A DNA stretch of 64,000 nt from Datnioides undecimradiatus (Eukaryota > Chordata > Actinopteri > Lobotiformes > Datnioididae), in NCBI GenBank assembly GCA_008933995.1, contig WARS01000015.1, positions 1,850,001 through 1,914,000 of the forward strand, given 5' to 3'. Under the pieces are notes generated by a model, which saw only the letters and a list, made by a program, of their open reading frames with translations, did not search any database and had not been told where the DNA came from. Shown in pieces: positions 10,305-25,300 of this stretch (its first letter is position 1; the number at the start of each line of letters is the position of its first letter). A program made the position numbers and the translations under genes.

Positions 10305-13300
10305 CTGGAGCAGACCCACAATAATGGCATCATTGTCATTTTAAGTAAATGACAGTGCAGCAGACAGTTAATGGGCAATGCAATCAGGACCACACTTGGG
10401 CACAACAGACCTCTTTGAACTCGCTGTACTCCTCTTCAGGCATGATCTTCTCCATGGAGTACCGGGCGCGTACACGTAAGGAGCCCGGCTCGATGCCCTT
10501 CAGGGGCACATGGGAACTGAGAGGGAACCACTCATCAATCATCTGTCCCTTCTGCAGACGGTTCAACTGGCAGCGCATGAACACTGAGAGGAAGAGATTG
10601 AGGCGTGGAGGCAGACGGGTACAAAAGGTGGGAGAGATGTGAGTTGTGACACCGAGACACAGACACTGATGGAGATCACGTTTGTTTATATTTCACAGTT
10701 GTACTCACAGATGTCACTTTCTTTGCTCTTTTTTGTTTTGTTGCTCAGGCTAATTTCGAATCTGTTGATTTCACTTGACAAGTCACTGAAACAACAGAAA
10801 AACAAACATTGTTTTGATCCTGCAAACAAAATGTGTGCAGGGAGGATGAAATAGAGATGTGCGAAGAAAACATGCATCCATTTATGTGACAGACTTACTC
10901 AAAGATGAACTCCTCAGTGAAGACAGGGTTCAGTCCCTCCCTTGGGTGCGTCTTAGCCACCTGGACGCTGTTCAGGTAGATGTTACAGTAGGGGTTGGTG
11001 AAATACTTCCCTGGCAGCTTGTGGGCCTCCTCCACGTACAGCACTAGGCTGCTCACCTACGAGGGAAAAACATCAAAACAAAGCATAACAATGATGATGT
11101 GCTATGTCTCTCCTGCAGAGGATCAGATCCTTACTTTAAAATGAAAATCTGACTCAGAAAATAAGAAAATGTATTTGCTAATATTACTCAAACCACATAC
11201 AGATATCTTTAACTGTAAAAGTTGTATTCATTTCCTTTTAAAGTATAACAAAACTTATTTAAGAAGTCAGCCGGCAAGAGGCCATCAAAACAGAAATGTG
11301 GAATGGTATAATTATTCAGATTGACTAAGATTGACTTCTCTTACAATGACAGTGATTGTGTGTCAAGCCGGCCAGGACAAAAGCTCACTTTTTCTTTTGA
11401 GTGTGTAGTTTCAATGAACGCACTACGATGCTTTTGATATTGAACTTGGGGCCTCTCAAAGAATTTTTCTAATAATGTGGGCACCCTGTCAGATATCCTC
11501 CAATTTCATTAATTCTGATTTTCAAATCACTTACTGCTGGTGGCCTTACACCGGAGTTATAAATACCTTTCTGCTGCCTTGCAGGATTGCCTGCTGCTTT
11601 ACTACATCCACATGAACACACACCTGCCGACGGCACAACACACACCTGTCTGAGCCTCTTGTTCGAGGTCGGCTGAGTGGTTTTCCTTAAGTTACTGCAG
11701 AAAGTTTGAAGGCATTTCATCCAATCCTGCAAAAATTGTAAAAAAGAAAACACAATTATCATGGGGTCTGTCTCTATGCACACTCACGACACTGTTTGTA
11801 TTCGCCTTTTTCACATTGAGAGGGAGGAACAGGAATCAAGAGCTTATTCCAGTTGAGAACTGGTTTTCATGGCTGTTGCGGCAGAGAGCAGGAAACAGTC
11901 CAAAGTGTAGCTTCACAAAGAGAGATGATAACATCGTCGGTTGTAATCTCTAACATGATTTCAAGTAAGCGTGGAAACATCAGCAATATGCTGAAACATC
12001 TATCTAAACAACTTAGGCTTAAATTCCAGGAATGCTATCTATGTGGCACTCTACGTACGAGGGCTGAACAGCTGAACATCAGTTGCTGAGGGTAAATATC
12101 CTACAGTCTAATAAAAAACCTGCCAACCTGCCTGTGTGTGGGCCTAATTTTACACACAGAGGGTTAGATAATTAAGAATCAGACCCATAAACAGAATCAA
12201 TAATGGCATTGGTATCAATACAATCTCATCAAATCCATTCCTATACAGAGGAGCTGATGACTTCTGTTCCTTCCCAATCATTTACACAGTTACACAGTTA
12301 TAGTTCTTTGGGCTCAGTGTATGGACAACATCAATATGCTTGTGCCTTTAGCTTGTTTGGCGCTGCCTCTTTTTACCTGTGCCTGCTCTGGAGCCTCGCC
12401 CGCAAAGTAGAATATGTACTGCTCCTCACTAAAGTGCTGGACAACAATCTGGAAACAGTTTGGCCTGGAAAAAGGTCAAATTAAGAGAATATTTTAAATC
12501 ACTGTACTATATGACATGCTATTTAAAATAACACCTACCACTGTGATGAATTAGAACGAGAACAGTAACTACGCATCTTACCTGCCAAACAGACTGTCAT
12601 GCACACCATACACGGAGCACACACTTAGGTCGATCAGCCCTTTGGGTTTGGTGGCTCTCTTCTCGCTCTCGAAGTAGATGAGCTGGGCGTCATTCCCCTC
12701 AAGGATGAAGTAAAGGTTCTTCCATCGTTTGCCTTTGCCTGAAGATGAGAGGAACCAAATTTAATATAACGGCAGCTCGTGACCTGACCTGACCACCAGA
12801 CAAGACTGAGGTAATATTCATGATATTACACATGCTACTGAAAGTCTATTAGAAATGATATACAAGACAGATGTTACATATACCTTTGTTGAACAGGAGG
12901 TAGCCTTTCTTGACAATGTTTTTGTAGAACGCATCTTTTGTTTTCCGTCTGATAGTGTTATAAATTTCTCTCCCATCCACTGTGTCAGTCAGGACTTGTT
13001 CCTGGTGCTACAGTAAATAAATAAATAAATAAATAAATAAACCAGGTCAGCACACAGCACACAAAGGCAAACATAACACTCATCTAAGTGCTAGCACCAG
13101 AGAAAAAGGTCCTTCATCTTAAAGAGAACATAGTGATGCCTGAGGCAATATTTGTTTTCTCAAGTTGACATTTACAGTTGAGTTCAGATGAAATCCTTCT
13201 CTAACTGGTTAGCCTTGCCATTAACAGCTTGAATGACAGCGACATTAGGGGTAAGCAGTCCTAAAATCGTCAGAATCATCCCAAAAAGGCCATATCAGAC

Positions 13301-16300
13301 AGGCTCAATGGTGCTGATGTACATTTGTACCCACCTGTACTGAAACTGGCTCTTTCAGGTTGTAGCCCTCCACAATCTGCTCCTTCTTGTAATGGTCGAT
13401 GATATCATCAACACTGCCGATGGGAGAGCGAGAGCAAATCAGTTACTCCGAGACAAAACACACAATATAGGCTAGCTACAGCTTAGAGCATGTTGTATTT
13501 CTTTGTATATTTCTGCTGAGGGCAGTCACACTGGCTGACATACCTGTTGTAGTACCTCCCCCCCATCATGTACTGATTGTTGGGGGTGGGAGAGATCTTA
13601 AACCTTTGGATGTTTTCATTGGTGCGAAAAAAGAGGGAGTAGTCTCCAGGTGTGTTGTCTGATGGCCGGACTAGAAAACTGCACACCTGGCCAACTATCA
13701 AACGAGAGGGAGGAAGAGAGAGGTTTTGGTGCTCACTCAGCAGTACGTTTTGATAAATGTACTTTGATGTTCGCAGCTTAAAGAATGCACGATAATGTCA
13801 CGAGTGATCAATAACTGTTGCCTAATGAACAGTGAAGAGGAACGGTACCTGTCATCAGCAGGTTGTAGGCCTCTTGTTTGGTGATCTTTCCGTGATACCA
13901 GCTGTTCAGGAAATCAACAAAAGAGCAGCAGAAGAATGAGACAAGAAAGCTGGCTCATTCGCAGAAATCCTGAACCTGCTGCAACAACACCATGTCTAAA
14001 ACCACTATGAAATATGATGTTTGCAAGTGGGCTGGGCGTTTGGACCAAAATATCGTCAACTGAAGGAGCCCTCTGCCACTTGTTTGGGTGGTTTTTGTCA
14101 TTTTATACAGCTAATTTATGTTCCTGCTGCAGCAGTGAGCAAGCAGCGGGGAAACAGGACTATAGTTTAACATCTGAATTTGTTCTGAAAAGGGTTCTAA
14201 GGCATTAAGAGAAAGAGAAGCTTAAACATGACCATAATATAATAAATAACAACATGCGCGTTATTCTGTAACGTTATCTCGACTAAAAGTTTGAAGGAAA
14301 CAAGCACAGCTAAAACAAAATTATGAAAAAAGTATGCTCCCAAACTTTTACATCCTATTTTGCTCAGATATTGAACACCAAGAAAAACAAATACTGTGAA
14401 AGACAACTTACACTTTTCCCTCATGTGGATCCTCCTCCCGTCCCTGAAAAATATCAGGAACACCCGTCAAGAAACCAAGTCTAAGAGGCCAATGGCCATA
14501 TTCTTCATGACATCTATGGATGGACTTTATATTTATACATGTTAGCTCAACCTTGCCTGTTAAGTTGATGCCATTTCAGAATGATGTACTGCAGTCATTG
14601 GTTTCTTTTGATCCACGTTACACCAAGTTTACTGAACACATGCCTCTATTAACTTTCTTAGACGTTTTGATGTATTTTCTACAAAATATAGTACTTACCA
14701 CTTCCTCCACCAGATCCTCCACAATGAGGCCCTGCTCCTCTGTGCGAACGTTGGTCACCCACATCCAGCCATCTTCCAGTTCATTGTGAACAATAAACAT
14801 GTCCCCTTTCAGGAAGCTGAAGATACAATGAGCCAAAACCAACTTTAAGAAGAAGGAATAACACCAAGACAAGTGTGTAGATTGTATAAAAAGGCAAATA
14901 TAAAGGAATCTGTGAAACACAGTCTAAATTGTGCCTGTTATAATATCACACCTGTCTCACACTGTTCTGTGGAGATATGGTCTTCTTGATCGAGGGAAGG
15001 AAATTTTGTGATGGCCAGATCTCTAAATGAACACTTCTAGCTGAAAACAGTGATGTGTGTCTGAGTTTTAGGTGTAGACTGCAACACCAAGCGTCACCAG
15101 CAGGTGTCTCCTCTGACTCGTGACATTTGAGGAAAATATTGCATGTCTATCCACTCTGCTAAGCCTGTGGCTTGCTGGCCGACTCAGGGTTGAGGTTGAC
15201 TTCAGACAGATGTTTATCAGATTTAGGAAATCAGGGATAGCTGGGATCATCAGTAAGTGTGCCTACTGCAGCTGGATGACACAGACACGACTGTTTTTCA
15301 TTAACAAGTCAGATGATGTGCTTTCCAGGCTGCTGTGAGTGACGAGCATGCCTGGGACATGCCAGAAAAATCGGAAACCAGGCGGTTCTTTGGGACCATT
15401 ACAGTGAAATGCTATATTTTTAAGTTGAGGAAAACATCAATGCATGTCTGAGTCTGAAAGATTATGTATCACACTTTTTAAAAAGCATTTGGTGGGATAT
15501 GAAGATGATGTACTACAGGTATAAGACAAGAAAAGTCTGTTTTGTACAATATATGCACAGATATTTACCTGATCTCATCAGTATCTGGCACTTTGGTGTA
15601 TGGTAGTATGGCCCTGACTCTCCTCCTGTCCTCTACAGGCTGTGGAAACACACATACAAAGAATACAACTCTTTATTAGCTTTGACCTTCCAAAACCACA
15701 TCCATGTTAAATCCTAAAAAAGTACTCTACTGCAGCTCCTTCTGGGAGACGCTGCACTTGACTTAAAAAAAAAAAGGCAATTAGCATTAACTTGAACTTT
15801 GCCTTAAACAGTTCAGAATACTGCCTTAATGCAGAAGGAAAACTGCAGAAGGAAAAGAAGAAGTGAAATATACTCTATAGTACATTAAGCAAGTTGCAAG
15901 GAACCAAGGTTGACTTTAAGTTAACTCAAAAAGTTAACTCATCCTTTAACCATGTACTATTTCATCAGTGTTTTTACAAAAAAGGTATACCACATTCACC
16001 CAAGACCTAAAACCTACTCAGAGAACCTTACAATATTTAGACAAGGTGCATATTTAAAATCATATCTTTAAGGGGAAAAGCGCTTATATTATTATTATTT
16101 ATTATTTAGAATAATATAAAATTATAGGGGAATGCTGCAAATGTTAGAATATGCTGGTATTAACTTTTAAAACATAGTATGTTGCTATTTATTTTACACT
16201 ACAGCCATGGAGTTGGTCTCACCTCTGGGGGCGCGACTGGCGATAGCAGTTTCTCTCCTTTAAGCAGGCAAGACACATAGCTGTAGTAACCAATCAGGTC

Positions 16301-19300
16301 TGATAGAGAAGAGAACCGCCGCCCACCAATGTAATAGTCCCCACACATGGCGATTATCCTGTTGAGAGAGAAAGACAATAATGATGAAGGAAAGCACAGT
16401 AATATTTCCATACAGACTAATCACTGTGCAGTGAGGGCAACAGAAGCTGTTCACCTTTTAATCTTTTGACATTAGATTATTAATCTGGGCTGCATCAGTA
16501 ATGATATTCCATAAGTGCAGATGAAACATAGCTCATATAAACTATGACAAAATACGACTAAACCTGTGTGCCAAAATCCTTCAATGTCAGAGAATAGTAA
16601 ACATTTGTCTTAAGAGGATTTCAAACACTGTGAGAAAGAGAGAAATGGTGACCGCCCTGTTGAATCCAACTATCGTGACATTTGATATGATGATATTTAT
16701 AATTTGTGACTCAAACCTGCAAAATGCTACAGCGATTAAAATGGTGTGACAAAGTGTTGCCGTGAACCATAACCCATTGCAGAGACACTAATCCTAATTC
16801 TCTGCTCATCAGTTGAGTGGATCTCTAATTGTGGGTTCACAATAAACCTACGTGTGCTATTACTCATTTGCCGCATGCACAATCTAAGCACACCAGTCTT
16901 TGGAGGTGTAGGTGTCACGCAATTAACCTTATGTTCATAATTCCCTTACAGAAGGGCTCCTTCTCTTCCAGCATCAATGACATCATGGGTCCACATTAAA
17001 CCAATGCGAGTAAAGGAGATTATGTCATCGTTACTGAATAAGGACAGTGCATTTCCTGGAGAAAAGGATTTCTCAGACCACAAACCTTCTGGGCAAATTC
17101 AGAATAGTACAGTACAGTATTTGCAGGTGATCAAATAAAATGCTCAGGTTCTAGTTTATTTGTAGTTATACAAATATTTCTCTTGTGCAATGTGGGGTGG
17201 GAGAGTGCAACCAAAAAAAAAAAAAAACAGCACAATGGCCTGGAGACTGGACAGATATGTGCTGACAGACACTTTCACTGCACACCCACATTTTGTTTTC
17301 AAGTATTTACAGTTGCTATTCAATACACACAAGGAATCGCTTGTATTAAATACTTTATACCCTTCAAGTAGGACAGTCTTTTTTAAAAAAGGAAAAGATT
17401 CCTTTTTTCATGATGTCAGACTGTTTGACCTTGATCTGAAGGAGCATATTTTCACCTTTTATGAGCTACAGGGTAAATGTATCTTCATAGCGAATACAAC
17501 ATATTAACTGAGGGGGAAGACACATTGTGATGCCCAATCTGTCTTGTTTTATTGACTGTAAGGCTGAAAAATACCCCAAAGTATTGCTGCTAGACAAGTG
17601 TGCTGTCTTCTTTATTTTACTTCAGTCCACCCACCCACCCACCCACACACACACACCCACCCACACACCCACAGAGCATAAAAAAAAAGTATTTAGCATC
17701 ACAAATACACACACACACACAGGTTTGAGCAGATATCTAAGCATGCAAGTTGATATGCTGTAAAAAAAATATTTTTTGTAGTCTCTCTGAATGACTGAGC
17801 CATATATAGACTGCTGTAGGCCGCAGTGGTGTGACATGCCCTTCACACTTCCGTATCAACTCATCTTTGTGGTTGTTTTTTTCACTGTAGTGTCTGTGGC
17901 TCTCTCTCCTTTTGGTTGGTACGTCATAAATAACTTCTGAAGTTACCTGTTGTAGTTATCTTCTACTTGAGGGCAGCTTATTGTTTATAGAAAATAAAAG
18001 TAAGTAGTTTATGTCATACCAAGCTATTCTAACTTTTCCACCCACAAGGCACTCTCAGCTGTAGGATGTTAGAAAAAACACGTTGGACAAAGAAAGCCTA
18101 TGAAGTCTATGTAATTCTTATGGTACACACATCTGAAGCCTCGAGGACCCTCTTATTGAACCTTTTGTGTGCGACCATTTTTTTGTTTTTTGCAGCAATT
18201 ACTGAAAAACATCTCAGTGGACCACATTTGGTATACATTGTGTAGGCAAAGTTAGGTCTTTTAAAGAAGTTACTGCCAACATGCTAACTCTTCTTTTTTT
18301 TTTTACCCGAATATCTGAATGTGTCAGTGCAAAAACGTACTTCTGCCTAATGTATTTACACAAACTCTTGCTGCAGATTCAGACTGGGACCCGTCGCTGA
18401 GATGATTAAGTTACTTTTGCAAGTTCTCAGTCATACCTGAAGTGGTTGACCACATTGGTCATACTGAGGAAAGACAGGACAAAGGAACCGGGCCGGCGGT
18501 CACTCTCCCTGATGAGGTAGCTGCCAGGGTTCCGGGCCTGGCGCAGCCGCTCCTCAGCGATGGTTCGGTCTAGCTTGCCATGGTACCACCTGAGAAAGAC
18601 AGACAAGAAGGTAAGAATTAGGATGGTCCGACAGATGGATGGTGCATTAGGCCACCATTTATGCAAACAAATGACATCTGATTGCATGGTCAAACTATAC
18701 TGAAAGAGTAGCATTAAAGGAGCAGGGATGACATTTCTGTTGAGCAGTAAATACACAAAAAATTCAACTGCCTGGTTCTGGACAAAAAAACTGAAAATGT
18801 TAGTATGATTTAAAAAACCCCAATTCATCCTATAACAATATTTATTATGATACATTTCTGAAAATTGTTTCATTCATTATAATAGTGATACACAGACCAT
18901 TTACAACTAATACAAGCATGTTGGTAACACGATCAACCTCATGAGGTAAGCATAATGGAAGATAGACATGATTTATTGTCATGAGAGGCCAGGAGACTCT
19001 AGAAACATGTTAGCGAGCCATGTTCATTAATCAGAAAAACTGAGAGGAGCTCATAATAATTTGAAGGGGCCGTCCCTCTCTTAACATCCCTCAAATGATG
19101 CAGAGCAACACTGAATTCTGTTGTTTTAAAAAATAACCAGAAGTGAAAACTGCTAAAGAAATCGCAAAAAATTACATTGTAGATCTGCAAAACCTCAATA
19201 ATAATAGAGACGCAATACAAATCAAACAGCCGACCTTTATTTGGTTGTGCTGTGCTTAATAAATTCCTGCTTTACCTTTGAAACAATAATGTTTCTTTTC

Positions 19301-22300
19301 ATTTTCAAAATGTTAACTTGTTTGGGGGATGAGTAAATCAATTAAAAACTACTGATACAGCCACAGACATTGGACTCAAAGTATCACACAGGATGAACAG
19401 GTCAAGTATTCCAAAGCAAATGGGGAGAGGAGGGCACCTAAAAGCCTTGACCCAAAAGCTTTTTTTGCAGAGTTTCCATCGTACCATTAAGGTTTTGCTG
19501 CTTTCTGAATTAAACAGAAGCCCCAGGAACAACACTGGTTAAAATTTCAGCAGATGAGGCTGAACTTGACTGGGCTTTGCCAGCTGGGGTAAAAAATTAA
19601 CACGCTTTTCCAAATTTAGGCCACTGGTACCTCTCAGAACGGAGGGCAGCGACTGGAAAAACATCCAGTGGTGAGAAAATGAATGAGGTGCTGCAGTAGC
19701 TCTTCTCACAGGAGATCTAAAAGGCTCCCACCTGGTTTAGGCAAGCAGAGGTCTGCAGTTGTCAAGAAAACGTGATGAAGTCCGCTATCATGGACTAAGC
19801 TGGAGAAGGCTTGCTGAAGAGGAGAGGGAGCGTTAAGTGTCCATGAGGGGGCTTTGGGGGGATTTTGGTGATAAGAGATCTGAAGAGGGAAATTGAGAGT
19901 AGCTGGAGAGTACGGCCAAGCAGCCCTTGAGGGTGTGTGGAAGCTGGGGAAAATAACGCTGAAGGGGAATAGAGGGAGTGAAGTGGGAAAGAAAGATTGA
20001 TGACTGTAAAAGGAGAATGGCCGAAAGCAGAGCTGGACACTGGATCTACAAGCCAAACTAGCCAGGTTCCAATTATAACAGTGTAATAGGATTTAAGTAG
20101 TTTATACTCTCACCAACACATACCCACACCACCCAGTACACCGAGTATACAATAACATTAAAAGCCATTTGGGATACAAACTCTTAGAGGAACTAATCCT
20201 GAAGCAGACTCCGAGAGGACCCAAATCTGCAGAACCACAACATCAACAGAACCATTCAACGGTCAAAACAATCCACAATACTACATGAAAAACTATGCGA
20301 GGGACAGTTACTGTTTCCATTGCTTTAAGCCATTCTAAACAACCAAACAAACAGAGCAGCCAATGCCGGGCCTGCAACTGGGAGAGTTACAAGGAAAAGG
20401 ACTGCATGGATGAAGACGGACAGGAAGATGCCGGTTTGTAACGAGGGCCTCTCCCCTCTGTCCTGATTTTCTGTCTACTCTGTTTACTAACACCCAAGTC
20501 CTGAAATCATGATTAAGTAGTCAAAAAAACAAACAAAACAAACAAACAAAAAAAAAGTTCCTACAAGGTGAAATCAATTTGTAGAGGAACTACAATTAAC
20601 TTTTCCCATATCAAGTTGTTGTAGTTGGTCTCCAGTGAACTTTCCATACAAGTATTGTCTTTTGGGGTGTTGCTCCTTTACCACATGCTTTACCTTCCCC
20701 TACTTTTACACACCTTTTCTGACAAAAAGCAACTCAAGTGACCCAACTGTCACCCCCACAATTACACCACTGCCTTGATGTTGAAGATATAGAGAACTCT
20801 AAATTGAAAATATCTTATAAGATGTTAATGGTGCTGGTGGCTATATGATCAACGCCTTAAAATAAGTGTTTCACAATGCAGTTAAACGGTCATCTTTAAA
20901 ATGCTGGGTTTTCAGAACATTGATGTTCCCTTGACTTTGATGCATGGCTGACATACAATAAACAACTAAAGGTAAAGTCCATAGAGAGGGGACTTGCTGA
21001 CCTCTCATTGTTGAACAAGACAGGGACTCTTACAGCAGAAGACTTTGATTGATCTTTCCACCACAGAAGTATTCAAGTAACTTATTCTAGGCTGTGCTTT
21101 GTTACAGGGATACAAGGGAGCTTCGTTGTTGGTCCTATGGAGTTTAAAAATCAACTCTTAAATGGCAGACATAATATTTGCTTGTCACCTGTCATATTTT
21201 ACTGTCTGTCTTTGGGCAAACACCTTACAATAAACACTTGTTAGCAGTGCTTGATAAGCGAATCTCACCCCTGCTCAATGCCTCAACACACACAGAGTGA
21301 AACACAGAACTCCTTATGCCATTCAATGGGATGTTGAATCAAGCAGGTGCATCAATGCAATAACCAGTCTTGTTTCTGAGTTGGATTGCATTTCAGTATT
21401 GATGATTGGTATTCAGCTCAGGCAAGCTTTCCACTGGGTTACATGTTGGGTGAGGCTGCTTTGCTGTATTCTGGGTTTTGGTTCATCATACTAAAAACAT
21501 ATATTTTACATCTGTGGTATTTCTTGGTTACTTCACTGCTGTACACAATGTTTTCTGTGTTGCCATACCAACCCCTGCCTTGTGGATTTATTTCTGTATG
21601 CCTTTAGGTCATATGTTTTATTTACATAGTCTTTTTTGATTTAGTTAACCATACGTCTAACACAGACACACCTAACATCGTGGTATCTGAAATTTCAGGA
21701 AAGGGTCATAATAAAATGTGATTTTATTTTTTTTTTACATCACACTTTGCTGCTAGATTTGGAAAAGAAAAACAACAACAACTATGTTTTATGTTGCTTC
21801 AACTATGGGCTATAATGTTCAGTTCTTCAGTTACACTGTTTATCATGACATGAGATGGGAATGGGTAAAACCGGACAGGAAGGGTGTTATGATAAACAGA
21901 GTGTGAACATAAGCCATGACAGCGGTGATAGGATACAGTGCTACTATCAGCTTGAGGAATGCCCTGTCATGTCAGTACATGAACAGCAAGCACAGTGACG
22001 TCCTGGTTCTCTTCTCTATTTGACGCTCAACTCAGAAAAGGGCATTTATTATCTCTCTGCATACAGGTCCTCCACGGCACACCTAAGTCTGCACCAATCT
22101 TAAAGCGTGGCCAACTCACGTGCACAGCAAATGACGGTGCTTTCTATACAAACCAACTCACAACTACCTGTGGCCAACACCTCACCATGAAATGTCTCAA
22201 ACTGCTGAGGTAAGTGAGCAGGAAGATTTGCCCACGGTGTCATCCTTCACTAACCTGCACGCCCACATCCTGACTTTGTCTTTCATATTTGACACCGAAT

Positions 22301-25300
22301 TAGTAACTTAACTGTGAGACAAGTGTAAGGGCAATCCTTTCAGCTGTTTCCTGGGAGCATATGAATTACTAGGTTAAGTTACACGCATAGTTCGGCTAAT
22401 TGTGTCATGCTGTCAAGAACAATATTGCTGCACACTGCTGAAATCAAACATGCCCAAGCCTAGTGAGCTTGGGCAAAACGCCAAAGATTGGGCTTAGGCT
22501 TCAGCAAGCAAAGCAGCATGATTTATTGTGTATACAATCCTTCTGGCTATATTTTTAAGGCTGAATGCCTTAAAAATATTGCATCACAAGGGCTCTGACA
22601 GGACAGGAGTGACATACTGTTTGTAGACTATGCCTGTAGCATTGAGCCACATAAATGCTCTCTGCGGTTCTCCTTGAGTTTATAGCTTTTGATTTTGAAA
22701 GAACAACCTGTGGCACCATGAAGGCACAGGAAGTTAAAAATGTAGCTTTCTTCTAACAACTGGAACGAGAGACATTAAACTGAATCAGGCCTGAAAGAAA
22801 TCCAAAGTACTTTGCAGAATATCATGTTAACATAACCAAACTATTCCAGAGAAAAACAGAAGCAGGGTTCCCACAAATCAAAAAATAAATAAAATATTAA
22901 CTCTGATGAATATTTATATGCATATTTTAACAAAACAATTCCTTAATAAACTTCTTTTACTGTGAAACATTAAATGGAACACAAGCCTCATTTGTCCTGC
23001 CATAGCAGTGACTGCAGAGGAGAAACTATTACTGCATATAATGCATGTATGTAATTGATTAATTAAATGGGCAACAGCTGTTGCATTCAGACATGTTTTC
23101 ATACAGCAATATAAATGTGGTGATATAAATAAACTCCAGCATACTGCTGGCATTGTCTGGGTCATTAACATGCACTCAACTCACTGTTATGGTTGTTTTA
23201 GACAGCACTTGAAGGCAGTAATATCAGGATAAGCATGTTGTATACTCCCCATAGGAGAAATTAGGCAACGACTCACAGATGGATTCAGAAAACTAAAACT
23301 ACATGCAACCTGTAGGAAAATAAAGGATAGTAAAACTTTCATCTCAACGTGGAATTATTGGTAAAACAGTACAGACGTTGAAGCAATGACAAGCTGAAGC
23401 CTTCGGAAAAAACTGTGCTCAAAATGAGGACACCGCATACTCTACTGACCAAAATCATTCAGGCAAAACTGTTTCTTAAAAGTAATGATACCCTGTGTAT
23501 GATGGGACTTAACCATTTAATGAGCCTCAGTTAATGGATTACTGACGCACTTGTGCATTATCAATTATTTCAAATACTTTAACGTAATCATATCAAAACA
23601 TCAAAATTAGGTTTCGTGTAGGATTTCAGACAAGCAGAGATTCTACTATTTGTGCCCACTTTGTTGTTACCAAATGCTACAAAAGTCTTTTTTTCTGTTC
23701 ACTGTAGCTAAGCCTCAATGGATAATAAAACTAACAGGACAGAAACAGATTGCCATGACTTGAGTGGCTTGGACCTCGTCTCTCCATGTCTGTCTGTCTC
23801 TCATTACGCTCTTTTGTGAGCTCTTTCTCCCCGCTTCTGTCTCTTTTCTTCATCTTCTTCTGTCTTGATGGATGCGGCCATACTCAAACATCTCCACAGA
23901 CATACTGTCAGCTCCCATCAGTATCAAAAAGTAATGAAAGATTGCATTACTGTACATTAGCAATGCACCTCGGGGGAGCTTCTGACTTTCTATAGGGGGT
24001 ACTGGGCACAACATGTTTTCAACACATCAATTTAATAGTCAGAAAACACCTCGCTATCATTCCCGAATAGAGCAAATATTCTCCATTATGTCTTGAAATA
24101 AAATGTACATAGCACATAGTTACACATGAAATATGACCTATCCTGGCTTCCATGTGTCAGATCTGTGAAATATCTGATTAGACAAATTTGGCACATTACA
24201 ACATTATACAATACGTGTTTTATGATCCAGTTAACACTTTTCCCAGCAAAACTTTAGACTACAGAAAAGATCTGCAGTAGATTCACTGGCAACGTCTGAG
24301 TGAAGTCAGATCAGCACAGCTGTCTGAAAGATTTCACCTAGACAGAAGTCCGCTGCATATTATTAAATGAACTGGACACAAATAATTTTCCTTTTTAACA
24401 AACAATATGTTCAACAAAAATAAAGTTACAATCCTAAAATCTAAGAGTTGAAAAGTTGCCAAATGTCTGTACCAACACAACATTAAGGGGGCAAGGTTAG
24501 AGTCGAGGGTGATTTGATGCCCCACTTACGCCGAGTTCGCCCTCTGCTGCATCTCCCTCCTGTGTCCCGTGGTCTCACAAGATGCACCCACTCCACTGAT
24601 ACTGCTCCTGGCCAGGCAAAAACTGTGAGCACCGACGTGGAAAGCAGAGCAAAGGCAGATCTAAATCCTTACAAGGCATGATGATGTGACCCTGCTGCTG
24701 CCCTGATACAGTCATCTCCCGCCGCAAGGGTCAATAAGCAACATCCATGGAAGTAAGATGAACAGGACAGAGAGATGCAGACCGGCACCCCACATGTATT
24801 TAGTTGTGATAACTAATTTGAGGGAAATTGGAGGATTGTGTCTAATTCCATCATCCTTTAGAATCTGATCTGAGAACGTTGCTCTTTCAGGGACAGAGGC
24901 AAACTGTAGCCCTGTAGTCTTTGCTCCCACTTCATCCTGCAATGACTTTCTCTTTCTCTTACCCGTCCCTCTTCCTCGCTCATAAAGCCACGCATCATGA
25001 GCATGCTGCCTATTGGTTTTTGAAGCAGTGGGACAGCAAGGGTAGGGAGTGGCATCTCTATACACACAGGCAACTGTATGAATGCACATTTATGTGCTGC
25101 CCATGAAGAACTGAGTGCAGAGCCATGCATTAGTGGAAACAAACCACAAAACCTTGTGACCTGCAGTCACCTTAGAGTGAACTTTATATACATCTAGCTT
25201 TAACCATGCTTGAAGACAAAAACACCAGATGTTGTGAATGTTTCTCACACCTTCACAATTTCACACTTTAAAGCCTTCGTTTAGTAAATGAACAAACAAC

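Noticed and set aside
19706-20056. 116-aa minus-strand open frame in rasa1 intron 1
   Set aside because: Ser/Pro/Phe-rich from purine-rich DNA on the other strand; overlapping frames are equally open and nothing resembles a known domain.
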